A DNA stretch of 64,000 nt from Alphaproteobacteria bacterium (GTDB taxonomy: Bacteria; Pseudomonadota; Alphaproteobacteria; UBA2966; CAIVPW01). Positions within the stretch are counted from its first letter, which is position 1, and each line of letters begins with the position of its first letter. Of the stretch, positions 18,750 through 27,353 are shown in pieces. The DNA is taken from contig CANKGV010000008.1 in assembly GCA_947481575.1 (NCBI GenBank), forward strand, positions 35,643 through 99,642. The letters run 5' to 3'. The translations under genes and the position numbers were made by a program. The notes under the pieces were generated by a model. It was not told the DNA's origin and made no database searches. It saw only the letters and a program-made list of their open reading frames with translations.

Positions 18750-19513
18750 CGCCGTGGCCTCATCAGTTCGGTCAGGGCGAAAACATTGAAACGGAAGAAC
18801 ATGCCCAGCGCCGCTGTCACATTGATTGAGGAACGGCCCTCACCACGCGGACGCTGTTGCACCGAGACCGACACTACCCGCAGTCCTGCGCGGCACGCGG
18901 TTATCGCGATCTGCGGCTCCGGAAAGCGCTCCAGCGGCACCGCGTTAAGACGTTGCATCGCCACCACATTTGCGGCAAACAGGCCACTGTTTACATCCCG
19001 TGGCGCGCCGCCGCCGGTCATCAACCGGGCGACGAAATTGAAATAGGCCTTCATGGCGCGGCGCGCGCCAACGTCGAGGGTGTTGCTGCGATCTTCGTTT
19101 GTCCGTACGCCTACTACTAAATCTGCGGTCTTCAGGGCTTCGAGCAACCGGGGAATGTCGGAGAGAGCATGCTGACCGTCGGCGTCAACCCGAACGAGCG
19201 CCTCGTAGCGCCAACGGAGCGCGTGATGGAACGCAATCTGGGTACTGACACCCAACCCGTAGTTCGCGTTCAGGCGAACGTGCAGGCAACGTTCATCTGG
19301 CCGGTCGACCGGCGGATCAGAACCGTCGTCCACGATGAGCGCGCGATAGCCAGCACCGAGCTGGGCAACCTCGGCTGCGATGTGCGGAATGGCGCTGCGA
19401 TCCGCATACGTCGGAACAAAGACTAGGACCGGGTGATCGCTGTTCGGGGCCACGGAATGCATGGGTGCGTGTGCGTCAGCGGGCACCTTACTGGCTCCGT
19501 GCGCGGAAGTCAT
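18746..19513 (-). CDS. Glycosyltransferase family 2 (dolichyl-phosphate mannosyltransferase-like)
   Basis: VLVFVPTYADRSAIPHIAAEVAQLGAGYRALIVDDGSDPP...VRVDADGQHALSDIPRLLEAL; start chosen at ATG 19513. Confidence 0.85.
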   Translation of the reverse strand: MTSAHGASKVPADAHAPMHSVAPNSDHPVLVFVPTYADRSAIPHIAAEVAQLGAGYRALIVDDGSDPPVDRPDERCLHVRLNANYGLGVSTQIAFHHALRWRYEALVRVDADGQHALSDIPRLLEALKTADLVVGVRTNEDRSNTLDVGARRAMKAYFNFVARLMTGGGAPRDVNSGLFAANVVAMQRLNAVPLERFPEPQIAITACRAGLRVVSVSVQQRPRGEGRSSINVTAALGMFFRFNVFALTELMRPRR

Positions 19514-19535
19514 CGAGCCGGCCCGTGGACCGGCG

Positions 19536-20717
19536 GTGAGTAGAGTGGGCGGCAAGACCTTGGTGGCGTGGGGTGGGTGGGTCCGATGGTCCGTCACCCT
19601 CGCTGCGGCGGCTCGCGTCGCACTCTTCATCGGCGCAATCGTTTGGCCGATCACGAATGAGCGCGGGGCGCGTGTTTCGCCCCTCCTGTCCCAGGGATAC
19701 CTCGACTTCCAATTCTACCTCGATTCGCTGCACCGCTACGTCGCGTCGTTCGGCGCGGTCGTCACCGAGTTCATGCAGTTCTACGCGGGGATGGTCTGGA
19801 GAGGGTTTCAACTCATCGCCGGACCGGTCTTTCCGCTCCTCCTCGGTGCTTCCGGCTACTCGAGCGGACACTTGCTGCCGTTGTCGCTCGGATACCTCGT
19901 CGTCAGTTCGCTGCTCGCCGCCGGTTGGATCATCTGGTTGTCGCGCAATGGAGTACGCGGCCCCTGGCTGGCGGCGTTTGCGGTCCTGCCGAATGCGGTA
20001 TGGTTCACCCTCATTATTAGCCCCGACCTGCTGTTCGCGGCCGAATTCGCCGTATTCTATTTCGCGTACACCCGCCGCGCCGGTTCCAGCGACACCGCCC
20101 TGTGGGTCGCGGCGCTCTTGCTGATGCTGCTGACGCGTCCGAACGCGTTTTCGATCCTGTTGTTTGTCGCCGCCGACACCCTGGTCAGCACCGTGCGCAC
20201 GCGGGCGGTGTTCTCGCTGCGAACTGCGGGTACCCTTGTGCTCGTCACCGTTGCGACGCTCTATCTGTACCCGTACTTCCTATACGAGATGAACAAGGCT
20301 GGCGGGGCGCTTCGGTACTTCGGTGCGACGCCGAACGAGTACCTCGGCGGACTGTTTCATAGCCTGCCGCCGTGGCTGAACGTGCCTATCTCAGCGGCCG
20401 CACTCGTCGGCGCCAAGGTTCTGTACTTCGTGGGGCTGCGACCGACCTATGGCCAAACGGCGCTGGTGTTAGTCTTCTTTCGTGCCGTACCGGGCGTCAT
20501 TCTCCTGCCGGGCCTCCTCAACGTCCTCGCGCGCGGCCCCAACCGGGATCGAGCCCTCGTGTTCTTGTTTTGCCTGCCGATCATTCTGGGCCCGTCGCAA
20601 GACCGCTACTACCTCGCGATCTACCCGCTGCTGTACCTATACGGGGTCCGGTTCTATGAGGCGGCCTGGCAGTGGATGACCAGGACGCGGGCCGGACGCG
20701 TTAGCCCGGCGGCCTAG
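19536..20717 (+). CDS. Polytopic membrane protein (GT-C mannosyltransferase-like)
   Basis: Hydrophobic throughout; TNERGARVSPLLSQGYLDFQFYLDSLHRY; divergent to the GT2 gene; GTG start at 19536 is a choice. Confidence 0.55.
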   Translation: MSRVGGKTLVAWGGWVRWSVTLAAAARVALFIGAIVWPITNERGARVSPLLSQGYLDFQFYLDSLHRYVASFGAVVTEFMQFYAGMVWRGFQLIAGPVFPLLLGASGYSSGHLLPLSLGYLVVSSLLAAGWIIWLSRNGVRGPWLAAFAVLPNAVWFTLIISPDLLFAAEFAVFYFAYTRRAGSSDTALWVAALLLMLLTRPNAFSILLFVAADTLVSTVRTRAVFSLRTAGTLVLVTVATLYLYPYFLYEMNKAGGALRYFGATPNEYLGGLFHSLPPWLNVPISAAALVGAKVLYFVGLRPTYGQTALVLVFFRAVPGVILLPGLLNVLARGPNRDRALVFLFCLPIILGPSQDRYYLAIYPLLYLYGVRFYEAAWQWMTRTRAGRVSPAA

Positions 20718-21819
20718 GTCCGGGAGCAACGCCCGGGTCGGCAACAACTTGCGACAGATTGACGTGGCTCAGATCGGCGTCGGTCAGCCGCGCGCCGCGC
20801 AGCACCGTCGGAATCGACCGGCCCTTCGACTCGCCCGCCCGCCCACGAATCTCCACGGGCTTCAGAACGGCGTGCGAAAGCTTTGCCTGGCGCAGGTCCG
20901 CGTTCTGCAGATTGGCACCCGACAGGTCAGCGCGGCGCAAGTCGGCTTTGAACAGGTTCGCGTCGCGCAGGTCGGCCAGGACGAGTTCCGCGTCCGCCAG
21001 ATTGGCCGACGAGAGATTGCACGCCTTGAGGTCCGCTCCGCTCAGGAAGATTCCGGCCAAGTCGGCGCCCTGGAAATCCATTCCAGTGAAGATGGCGCGG
21101 GAGCCATCGGCACCCCCGGAATCCGACCATAGGACGTGGTTGCGTAGCAGTTCCTGGACGTTGGGCGGCAGCTTGAGCACGCCATGACTGATTTCAGCGT
21201 CGCGCAAATCGGTCGAGCTCAGATCAACACCGGCGAGAATAGCGCCCGTCAAGCGGGCCCCATTCATGCGCGCCATCGCGAGATTCGCTCCGGTTAGATT
21301 GGCGCCCGCCAAGTCTACGCCGGTCATCGCCGCGGACCGAAGATCCGCACCCTGCATTTCCGCGCCGCGCAAGTCCGAGCGGACTGTGCTGCTCTTCGGT
21401 GCAGCTGCCTTGTCGATGGCCGCATCGCCGTTGCCAGCGGCATCGGCGTCGTCAGACTTGGGCTTGCCGATCGATCCCGCCAGGCTGCCGGGCCGTAGGT
21501 CGGCGCGGGCGAGGCGCGCCTGTGTGAGTACGGCGCCCTTGAACTTGGCCCCGCGCAAGTCGGCTCGCTCAAAATTTGTGCCCGCAGCTACCGAGCGTTC
21601 GAAATTCGCGCCGTATAAGTCGGCGGAACTGAAATCCGCCTGGCTCAGGTCAGAGCGGTGGAAATCCACGCCGGCAAGACTGGCTTCGTGCAGATTGATG
21701 CGGGGCAGACGGAGGCCGGAGAGATCCTGTCCACGCAAATCGGCGCGCACACCACCGGCCTGGCCGCGGACATAGCGGTCATGCGCCCGAAGGATGTCGA
21801 CCAGTTCTTTGGGCGTCAC
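20701..21819 (-). CDS. Pentapeptide-repeat protein (copy 1, 372 aa)
   Basis: Repeating A(D/N)LxG units, e.g. ADLRGQDLSGLRLPRINLHEASLAGVDFHRSDLSQADFSSADLYGANF; interrupted by a Gly/Asp/Lys-rich insert. Confidence 0.9.
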   Translation of the reverse strand: MTPKELVDILRAHDRYVRGQAGGVRADLRGQDLSGLRLPRINLHEASLAGVDFHRSDLSQADFSSADLYGANFERSVAAGTNFERADLRGAKFKGAVLTQARLARADLRPGSLAGSIGKPKSDDADAAGNGDAAIDKAAAPKSSTVRSDLRGAEMQGADLRSAAMTGVDLAGANLTGANLAMARMNGARLTGAILAGVDLSSTDLRDAEISHGVLKLPPNVQELLRNHVLWSDSGGADGSRAIFTGMDFQGADLAGIFLSGADLKACNLSSANLADAELVLADLRDANLFKADLRRADLSGANLQNADLRQAKLSHAVLKPVEIRGRAGESKGRSIPTVLRGARLTDADLSHVNLSQVVADPGVAPGPRPPG

Positions 21820-22198
21820 AGGAGCGCCATCAGAGGGGGCCCGTTCCAGCGCCGGCTACGCATCTGCCGGCGGAAGCCGCGCCGCGAATCCGCGGCCGAC
21901 GTGCAATTGGCAGGAGGGCAACCAAAATCCTAACCAAACGCAGTACCTACTTGTCGCATGCACCGGTGGGCCACTGCAAGGCGAGCCGTACTACGGTCCG
22001 CCGCCCAAATAGTGGGCACAGGGCGCATCGCCGCCCAACCAATAGGCACTAGGGTCGCACGGGCAACCGGGAATAGGCGATTTCGTTTAGGAAAATCAGT
22101 ATGTTAACTCCGATCCAGCGGCTGGCCCGGTTTATGCTCTGCTATCCGCGCCGCGGTTTCGGGCCGACGTGGCGCCAGGGGGTCGCAGGACGAATGCA

Positions 22199-22645
22199 AT
22201 GCAGATCGACAGCATCATGGTGGTTCCCACCGGTTCACGCCGGGGGGTAAGTCTTATCCGGGAGTTGTCCGAGGCCGGTTGGCCCCAGGTGGCGGAGGTT
22301 TCTCCGTCGGAAGACGTCATGGCGGAGATCCGGGACCAACAGCCGTCCGTCGTGATCCTCGATCTCGGTATTCCGGACGCCCGGTCCCTGGCCCAGGCTT
22401 TTCAGGTGGCGCGCGATAGCGGCCGGCCCACGGTCGTATTTGTCGACCGCACCGACGAAAGCGCGATCGAGGATGCGATTGAGGCTGGGGTTGCGACCTA
22501 TGTCGTTGGCGGCCTGCGCCACGGCCGCATCCGCCCGATTGTCGAGACTGCGGTGACACGTTTCCGGATGTTCGAAAGGCTGCGCCGCGAGCGGGACGAC
22601 GCCATGAGTGCCTTGTCGGCCTTCTTCGGTCCCGTCGGCCGCTAA
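22199..22645 (+). CDS. NasT-like receiver-domain protein without C-terminal ANTAR domain
   Basis: SVVILDLGIPDARSLAQAFQVARDSGRPTVVFVDRTDESAIEDAIEAGVATYVVGGLRHGRIRPIVETAVTRFRMFERLRRERDDAMSAL resembles NasT up to the coiled-coil, then stops. Confidence 0.75.
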   Translation: MQIDSIMVVPTGSRRGVSLIRELSEAGWPQVAEVSPSEDVMAEIRDQQPSVVILDLGIPDARSLAQAFQVARDSGRPTVVFVDRTDESAIEDAIEAGVATYVVGGLRHGRIRPIVETAVTRFRMFERLRRERDDAMSALSAFFGPVGR

Positions 22646-22719
22646 CTCGAGCTGCACCCACGTTTTGCCGGGGTGCCTCCCTTTGTTACACTGCCGCCCA
22701 CATTGACTTGGGGCGGATC

Positions 22720-24414
22720 ATGGCGAGTCGCATCGGACTGATCGTGGCAGGGGCAGTTGTCCTGGCGGCTGCCGGGGCAGCGGCGGTGCTGTTCATGGCC
22801 CCCGGCAGGGTTGCTGGACCTGCGGCGACCGTCACTGCAACCGGGGCAACGGCGCAAACCACGCCACGGCCTGAGACTGACTTGGGCAAGGGTCTCATGG
22901 CCCAGGCCGAGCAACTCTACAATCGGGGCGACGCCGCTGGCGCTGCAGCGGCCTACGACAAGGCGCAGACCGCGTATCGCAAGGCCGGCGACGTCCGCGG
23001 CGAGGCCGGTGTCGCCTATGGGCTTGGCCGGATGAATCACGGCAGCGGCCAGAGCGACAAGGCCCGCGCAGACTATGGACGTGCCGCGGGCCTGTATCAG
23101 CAGGCGGGAGACCTTGCCGGTGAGGCGCGCGTGTTGGTGGCGATGGCAGACCTGGAGAAGGACACGTTCCACGGACCACTGGCGGCGAAGTACTACCGCC
23201 AGGCGCGCGAAACGTGGGCGCGGGCCCCGGATCCCAAGACCGACACCCACCCCATCCTCAACATCGACCGCGCGCCGGAGATGCCGGCCGGTGAGGACAA
23301 GGCGCGAGCATTGCTGGCGCAGGCGACGAAGACATTTGGCAACATCGGCGACCGCGAGGGTGAGGGTGACGTGGCAATGCTCGTCGCAGCCCTCGAAGCG
23401 AAGTTGGGGAACGAGAAGCCCTCGCATGCCGCGTATCAGAGCGCCCGCAACCTGTATTCCATGGCCGGACAACCGGCGAAGGAGGCGATGGCCCAGCTCG
23501 CGTTTGCCGCAGGGGATATCCGGTTTGGCTACAACGTGAACGCAGCGGAGGATCTAGCAGAGGCACAAGCTCTGCTGGCGGGAGACCCGGTTGGCTTGGC
23601 CCGCGTGAGCGCGGTCCGCGGCGACCTCGAACGCCTCCAAGGCCGGCTGGAGGAGGCCCGCCTAGCGTATGACACGGCCCTGCCCGTCCTCACCACCGCC
23701 AAACATCCGGACGAACCGTGGGTGCGCTTGCACCTTGGCGAAGTCCAGGCACTGCTCGGTGACGCCACGGCGGCACAGAAGTCGGTGGAGGTAGCCCTCG
23801 GCCGCTTCCGCGAACTCGGCGCCGTCGCCGGCGAAGGCGCCGCCCAGTTGCAGCTTGGGCTTCTCGCCCTGGCCGCCGGCGCGATCGACCGAGCCGGCCC
23901 AGCGCTCACCGTTGCGGCCGAACGCGCCCACGCCGCCGGCGACTCACTGAGCGAGGCACGCGCCCTCATGGCCACCGCAGAGGTGGCGGCAAAGCAGAGC
24001 AACGCGGCTGCCATAGCAACCGCGCTGGCCTCGAGCGCAGAGCGGTTCGCCGCCGCAAAGGCCCCATTCGGTTCTGTGCTGGTCAATTTGGCGAAGGGCG
24101 ATGCGGCCAAAGCCGCAAACGACCCCGCCGGCGCCGCAGGGGCGTACCGGCAGGCGAGCGCCGCCCTAAAGCAGATCGAGGAGCCGCTCGCGGAGGCCAG
24201 CCGGGTGCTGGGCCAGCCGGCCGTGGGCCGCCTCTGGCTCCTGATCGAGGCCGAGGAACGGGTCGATGGCGCCGTGCCGGACCCGGAGGTAGTAAGGGCA
24301 GCCAAGGCGGCCGATGCTGCCAACAGCGCCACCTATGCTGCATTCAACCCGGACGGCAGGGCGTTGCTTGCGGCGACTCAGAAGCGCTTGGCCGCCGCCC
24401 TCGCTGCCAACTAG
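22720..24414 (+). CDS. TPR-repeat protein with N-terminal membrane anchor/signal
   Basis: N-term IGLIVAGAVVLAAAGAAAVLFMA then repeated helical A-rich units (AEQLYNRGDAAGAAAAYDKAQTAYRKAGDVRGEAGVAYGLGRM). Confidence 0.8.
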   Translation: MASRIGLIVAGAVVLAAAGAAAVLFMAPGRVAGPAATVTATGATAQTTPRPETDLGKGLMAQAEQLYNRGDAAGAAAAYDKAQTAYRKAGDVRGEAGVAYGLGRMNHGSGQSDKARADYGRAAGLYQQAGDLAGEARVLVAMADLEKDTFHGPLAAKYYRQARETWARAPDPKTDTHPILNIDRAPEMPAGEDKARALLAQATKTFGNIGDREGEGDVAMLVAALEAKLGNEKPSHAAYQSARNLYSMAGQPAKEAMAQLAFAAGDIRFGYNVNAAEDLAEAQALLAGDPVGLARVSAVRGDLERLQGRLEEARLAYDTALPVLTTAKHPDEPWVRLHLGEVQALLGDATAAQKSVEVALGRFRELGAVAGEGAAQLQLGLLALAAGAIDRAGPALTVAAERAHAAGDSLSEARALMATAEVAAKQSNAAAIATALASSAERFAAAKAPFGSVLVNLAKGDAAKAANDPAGAAGAYRQASAALKQIEEPLAEASRVLGQPAVGRLWLLIEAEERVDGAVPDPEVVRAAKAADAANSATYAAFNPDGRALLAATQKRLAAALAAN

Positions 24415-24431
24415 AACCCGGGGAGACCGCC

Positions 24432-25205
24432 GTGACTCCATTCACTATTGGACTTGGTGCCGCCACAATCGCGGCATTGGTTGCGACCTCCGGCGTAGCG
24501 ATGGCAGGGGAGCGGGAGGACGCATTTCGCGCCGGAACGTCGCTCAACTGCTCCGGCTGCAACCTCGCTCAGGAGAACCTTAAGCGCCGCAGCTTCGCCG
24601 GCGCCGACTTGTCTGGTGCGAACCTCGAAGGCGCATCGTTTCACCGGTCGGTGTTGCGGGGAGCGAACCTGTCGGGCGCCAACTTAAAGGGCGTGAACTT
24701 CGACGCGGCGGACCTGACCTTGGCAAACCTGTCGGGCGCCAATATCGAAAACGGTTGGTTCTACCTGACCGACGCCAGTCGCGCTGACTTCACGGGCGCC
24801 AATCTCTCCCACGCACTTATGGGCAGCGCGCGCCTGATTCTGGCCAAGCTTGACGGAGTCAACTTCGAGGACGCCGACCTTGGCGACGCCAAACTCACGG
24901 ACGCCAGCCTAAGGAACGCGATTCTGGACTACACGTCGCTGAAAGCGGCCACCGCCATTCGCGCCGACATGACGGGCGCAACCGGTCAGGAGATGAACTG
25001 GACGGGCGTCGATATGCGGGAGGCGAAGCTGACCGGGATCAATTTCGTCAACTCGACCTTCTGGCAAGCCAATATGTCCGAAGTGGACATGAACAATGCC
25101 AAGTTCACTTCGTGCGACTTGTGGGGAGCCAATCTTTATCTGGCCGAGAGGGACAACGCGGTGTTTGAGCGATCCCGGATGCCAGACAACACGATGACGC
25201 CGTAG
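24432..25205 (+). CDS. Secreted pentapeptide-repeat protein (copy 2, about 257 aa)
   Basis: Signal-like N-terminus, CSGC motif, then ADLSGANLEGASFHRSVLRGANLSGANLKGVNFDAADLTLANLSGANIENG. Confidence 0.9.
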   Translation: MTPFTIGLGAATIAALVATSGVAMAGEREDAFRAGTSLNCSGCNLAQENLKRRSFAGADLSGANLEGASFHRSVLRGANLSGANLKGVNFDAADLTLANLSGANIENGWFYLTDASRADFTGANLSHALMGSARLILAKLDGVNFEDADLGDAKLTDASLRNAILDYTSLKAATAIRADMTGATGQEMNWTGVDMREAKLTGINFVNSTFWQANMSEVDMNNAKFTSCDLWGANLYLAERDNAVFERSRMPDNTMTP

Positions 25206-25214
25206 CGCCCGCGG

Positions 25215-25952
25215 TCAGGGGTGCGAAAGCGCCGCAGCGACAACCAGTTCCATCCGAGCACTGCTCTCGAACGCGTTCGGGTACGGCTCTTGCGTCACCG
25301 GGTCGATCAAGTTCTGGCCAGGCTTCAGGAATAGCTTCGACTCGATGGTTGCCCGGATTCCGTTCACGACACCGCGGCAATAACGCTTCTCGAATACCCC
25401 GTACACGGGCCGTTCCCCCGGCAGGGGCGCGATATCGGAACAGCTTGCCTCATCAAGGCCCGAAAGGCCCACCATCGGCCGCCCCATGATATGGGCATCA
25501 ATCCGCTGCGCGGGGGGGGCCCGGTTGTCGTTGAACACACGATACCCCTGAACCAGCCCCTGATCATCGACCAGCAACGACATGATGATCGGCTGATTGA
25601 ACAGTTGATTGGCCGCATACACCCCGATCATGTGCGGGTCACGAAGCGCGCGCGCTGCCAGCTCGTCTTCGTCGTCGTACTGGAACCAAATCTCGTGAAG
25701 GCCCGTATCCGCTTCTTTGGGACACTTCGCGAAATTCTCAAACGACTGAATGAAGCCGCCGCGCGGCCCGCCGTTGGTCCCGCAGGCCGGGTCCACCCAT
25801 TCCGTAACGGGCAGCATGCCGACCGGAGTGCCCAGCTTGATGTCGTAGATCTTGGGTTGGAGTTCCAGCGCCGCCGCGTCCAACGCAAGGAGCGCAAGCA
25901 CGGCAAGTACGCCAAATCCGGCAAACCCGCCGCACGCACTGCGATACACCAC
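25215..25952 (-). CDS. Secreted protein of unknown function; paralog of 47945-48691
   Basis: Signal-like N-terminus; FENFAKCPKEADTGLHEIWFQYDDEDELAARA and C-terminal FESSARMELVV shared with 47945-48691. Confidence 0.75.
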   Translation of the reverse strand: MVYRSACGGFAGFGVLAVLALLALDAAALELQPKIYDIKLGTPVGMLPVTEWVDPACGTNGGPRGGFIQSFENFAKCPKEADTGLHEIWFQYDDEDELAARALRDPHMIGVYAANQLFNQPIIMSLLVDDQGLVQGYRVFNDNRAPPAQRIDAHIMGRPMVGLSGLDEASCSDIAPLPGERPVYGVFEKRYCRGVVNGIRATIESKLFLKPGQNLIDPVTQEPYPNAFESSARMELVVAAALSHP

Positions 25953-25970
25953 AGCGAAGCCTCTGCAGGC

Positions 25971-26387
25971 CTACTTCGGAATCATCATGTCGGGGGGCGG
26001 CGGAATCGGCAGCGGCGCCGTGCCCGCGGGAATTCCGTTGAGCTTGAAGAGGTGCGCCATGATGGAGACGTAGGCGTCCTTGGTCAGGCTACCCGGCTTG
26101 TCGGCCGGCATCAGCTGGGAAATAAAGTCATACAACGACGCAGCCGGAACGCCGCGCCAGTTCCCGTCAAACTGCGCGCCGAACAGCGCTGGCGCCTCGG
26201 CGCCCTGAGCCTGCGCACCGTGGCAGCCCGAACAGCCCGAGCGAAACGCGTTGGCGCCGGCGGCGGCCTGCGCCTCGGTGTACGTCAGCGCCTGCGCCGA
26301 TGCGGAAGTCGGGCCCCCAGCGGCGACAATCGCGAGAACCGCGCCCGCCGCCATCAAACGCAGATCCATCATGAGATTCGTCGCCAT
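25971..26387 (-). CDS. Class I cytochrome c-like secreted protein
   Basis: Signal peptide ...GPTSASA then GANAFRSGCSGCHGAQAQGAEAPAL (CXXCH). Confidence 0.85.
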   Translation of the reverse strand: MATNLMMDLRLMAAGAVLAIVAAGGPTSASAQALTYTEAQAAAGANAFRSGCSGCHGAQAQGAEAPALFGAQFDGNWRGVPAASLYDFISQLMPADKPGSLTKDAYVSIMAHLFKLNGIPAGTAPLPIPPPPDMMIPK

Positions 26388-26603
26388 CTGTACATGTCCC
26401 GTATGTTCGGTGACCGACTAAACTGTGCGTACTTTTGCTCGCGCACTTGCGCGCCGTCAACCATTGCCATGTGGGTTTCTGGCACCCATCGTTGGCGAAG
26501 GTGCGGTCTGCGGCTAAGGTGGCGTTGCGCACCGAACAATCAACCCAGTCGCCTGGTCGGCTCGCTTCGAGCTGGCGCTGCCCTGAACGGAACAACGGCC
26601 CGG

Positions 26604-27275
26604 ATGCCAAGATCGAGAAAATCTGCTTGGCGAGATCCTTCGGTTATCGCGACCCTCGCCGGTGGCATCGCCGCACTGGCACTGATGGCGGGCGGTCTGG
26701 TCTGGGTGGTCAATGCGCCGCCGCCCCAACCCCGCAGCTACGACACACCGTTGGACTTGTATGACGCCGGGATGGCCGCCTACCTGAAGGGCGACTATCA
26801 GAGCGCGATCCTTGCCTGGACAACCGTCGCAGCTAAGGACCCGCGGGCACAGGTCGGCCTTGGGGACATCTATTACCGCGGCGGCGGTGGAGTGGCCGCC
26901 GATCCGGCCCAGGCTCTCGTTTGGTACTACAAGGCCGGCATTGCCGGCGATCGCTGGGGAGAACTTGCGCTCGCGAAGGTGATGCTCGAAGACAAGGGTG
27001 TGAAGCAGGACTTTGCCGCCGCCAACTACTGGTACCGGAACGCAGGATTGCACGGTGTAGGCGAAGCGGCGTTCATGGCAGGTGCCCTGACCGAGGCCGG
27101 CAAAGGCATCCGCGCCGACATCGTTGAGACCGCGGCCTGGTACGACCTTTCGGACGAACTAGGGTATCCGGATGGCGCGGCAGCGCGCGACCGCGTGCTT
27201 GCAGCAATGACCGAACAGCAACGCAGCATGTACGCTCAGCGCGTACGGGAGTTCCGTCAGGACTTGCGCCGCTAG
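26604..27275 (+). CDS. Sel1-like repeat protein with N-terminal TM
   Basis: ATG 26604 MPRSRKSAWRDPSVIATLAGGIAALALMAGGLVWVV; repeats ARAQVGLGDIYYRGGGGVAADPAQALVWYYKAG / WGELALAKVMLEDKGVKQDFAAANYWYRNAG. The track ORF 25491-27275 is over-extended. Confidence 0.8.
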   Translation: MPRSRKSAWRDPSVIATLAGGIAALALMAGGLVWVVNAPPPQPRSYDTPLDLYDAGMAAYLKGDYQSAILAWTTVAAKDPRAQVGLGDIYYRGGGGVAADPAQALVWYYKAGIAGDRWGELALAKVMLEDKGVKQDFAAANYWYRNAGLHGVGEAAFMAGALTEAGKGIRADIVETAAWYDLSDELGYPDGAAARDRVLAAMTEQQRSMYAQRVREFRQDLRR

Positions 27276-27307
27276 TCGGTCGGCGATTGCGGGCCGAGAA
27301 ATGAAAA

Positions 27308-27340
27308 GGGGGAGCCCACCGGGCTCCCCCTTCATTTTTT
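27308..27340. terminator. Rho-independent terminator between convergent genes
   Basis: Perfect 10-bp stem GGGGGAGCCC-ACC-GGGCTCCCCC followed by TTCATTTTTT; A-run on the left suggests partial bidirectionality. Confidence 0.9.
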
Positions 27341-27353
27341 CGAATGACGAAGT

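Noticed and set aside
21794-22012. 72-aa ORF ending LLVACTGGPLQGEPYYGPPPK, with a lipobox-like sequence
   Set aside because: The lipobox lies near the C-terminus and the N-terminal half is antisense to the pentapeptide gene; too little left for a lipoprotein.
22600-22720. Frameshift hiding an ANTAR domain after the NasT-like receiver
   Set aside because: Only about 75 nt before the next start codon; the other frames there do not read as ANTAR.
25491-26603. N-terminal 371 residues of track ORF 25491-27275
   Set aside because: Antisense to the secreted protein and cytochrome c genes; the Sel1-like protein starts plausibly at ATG 26604.
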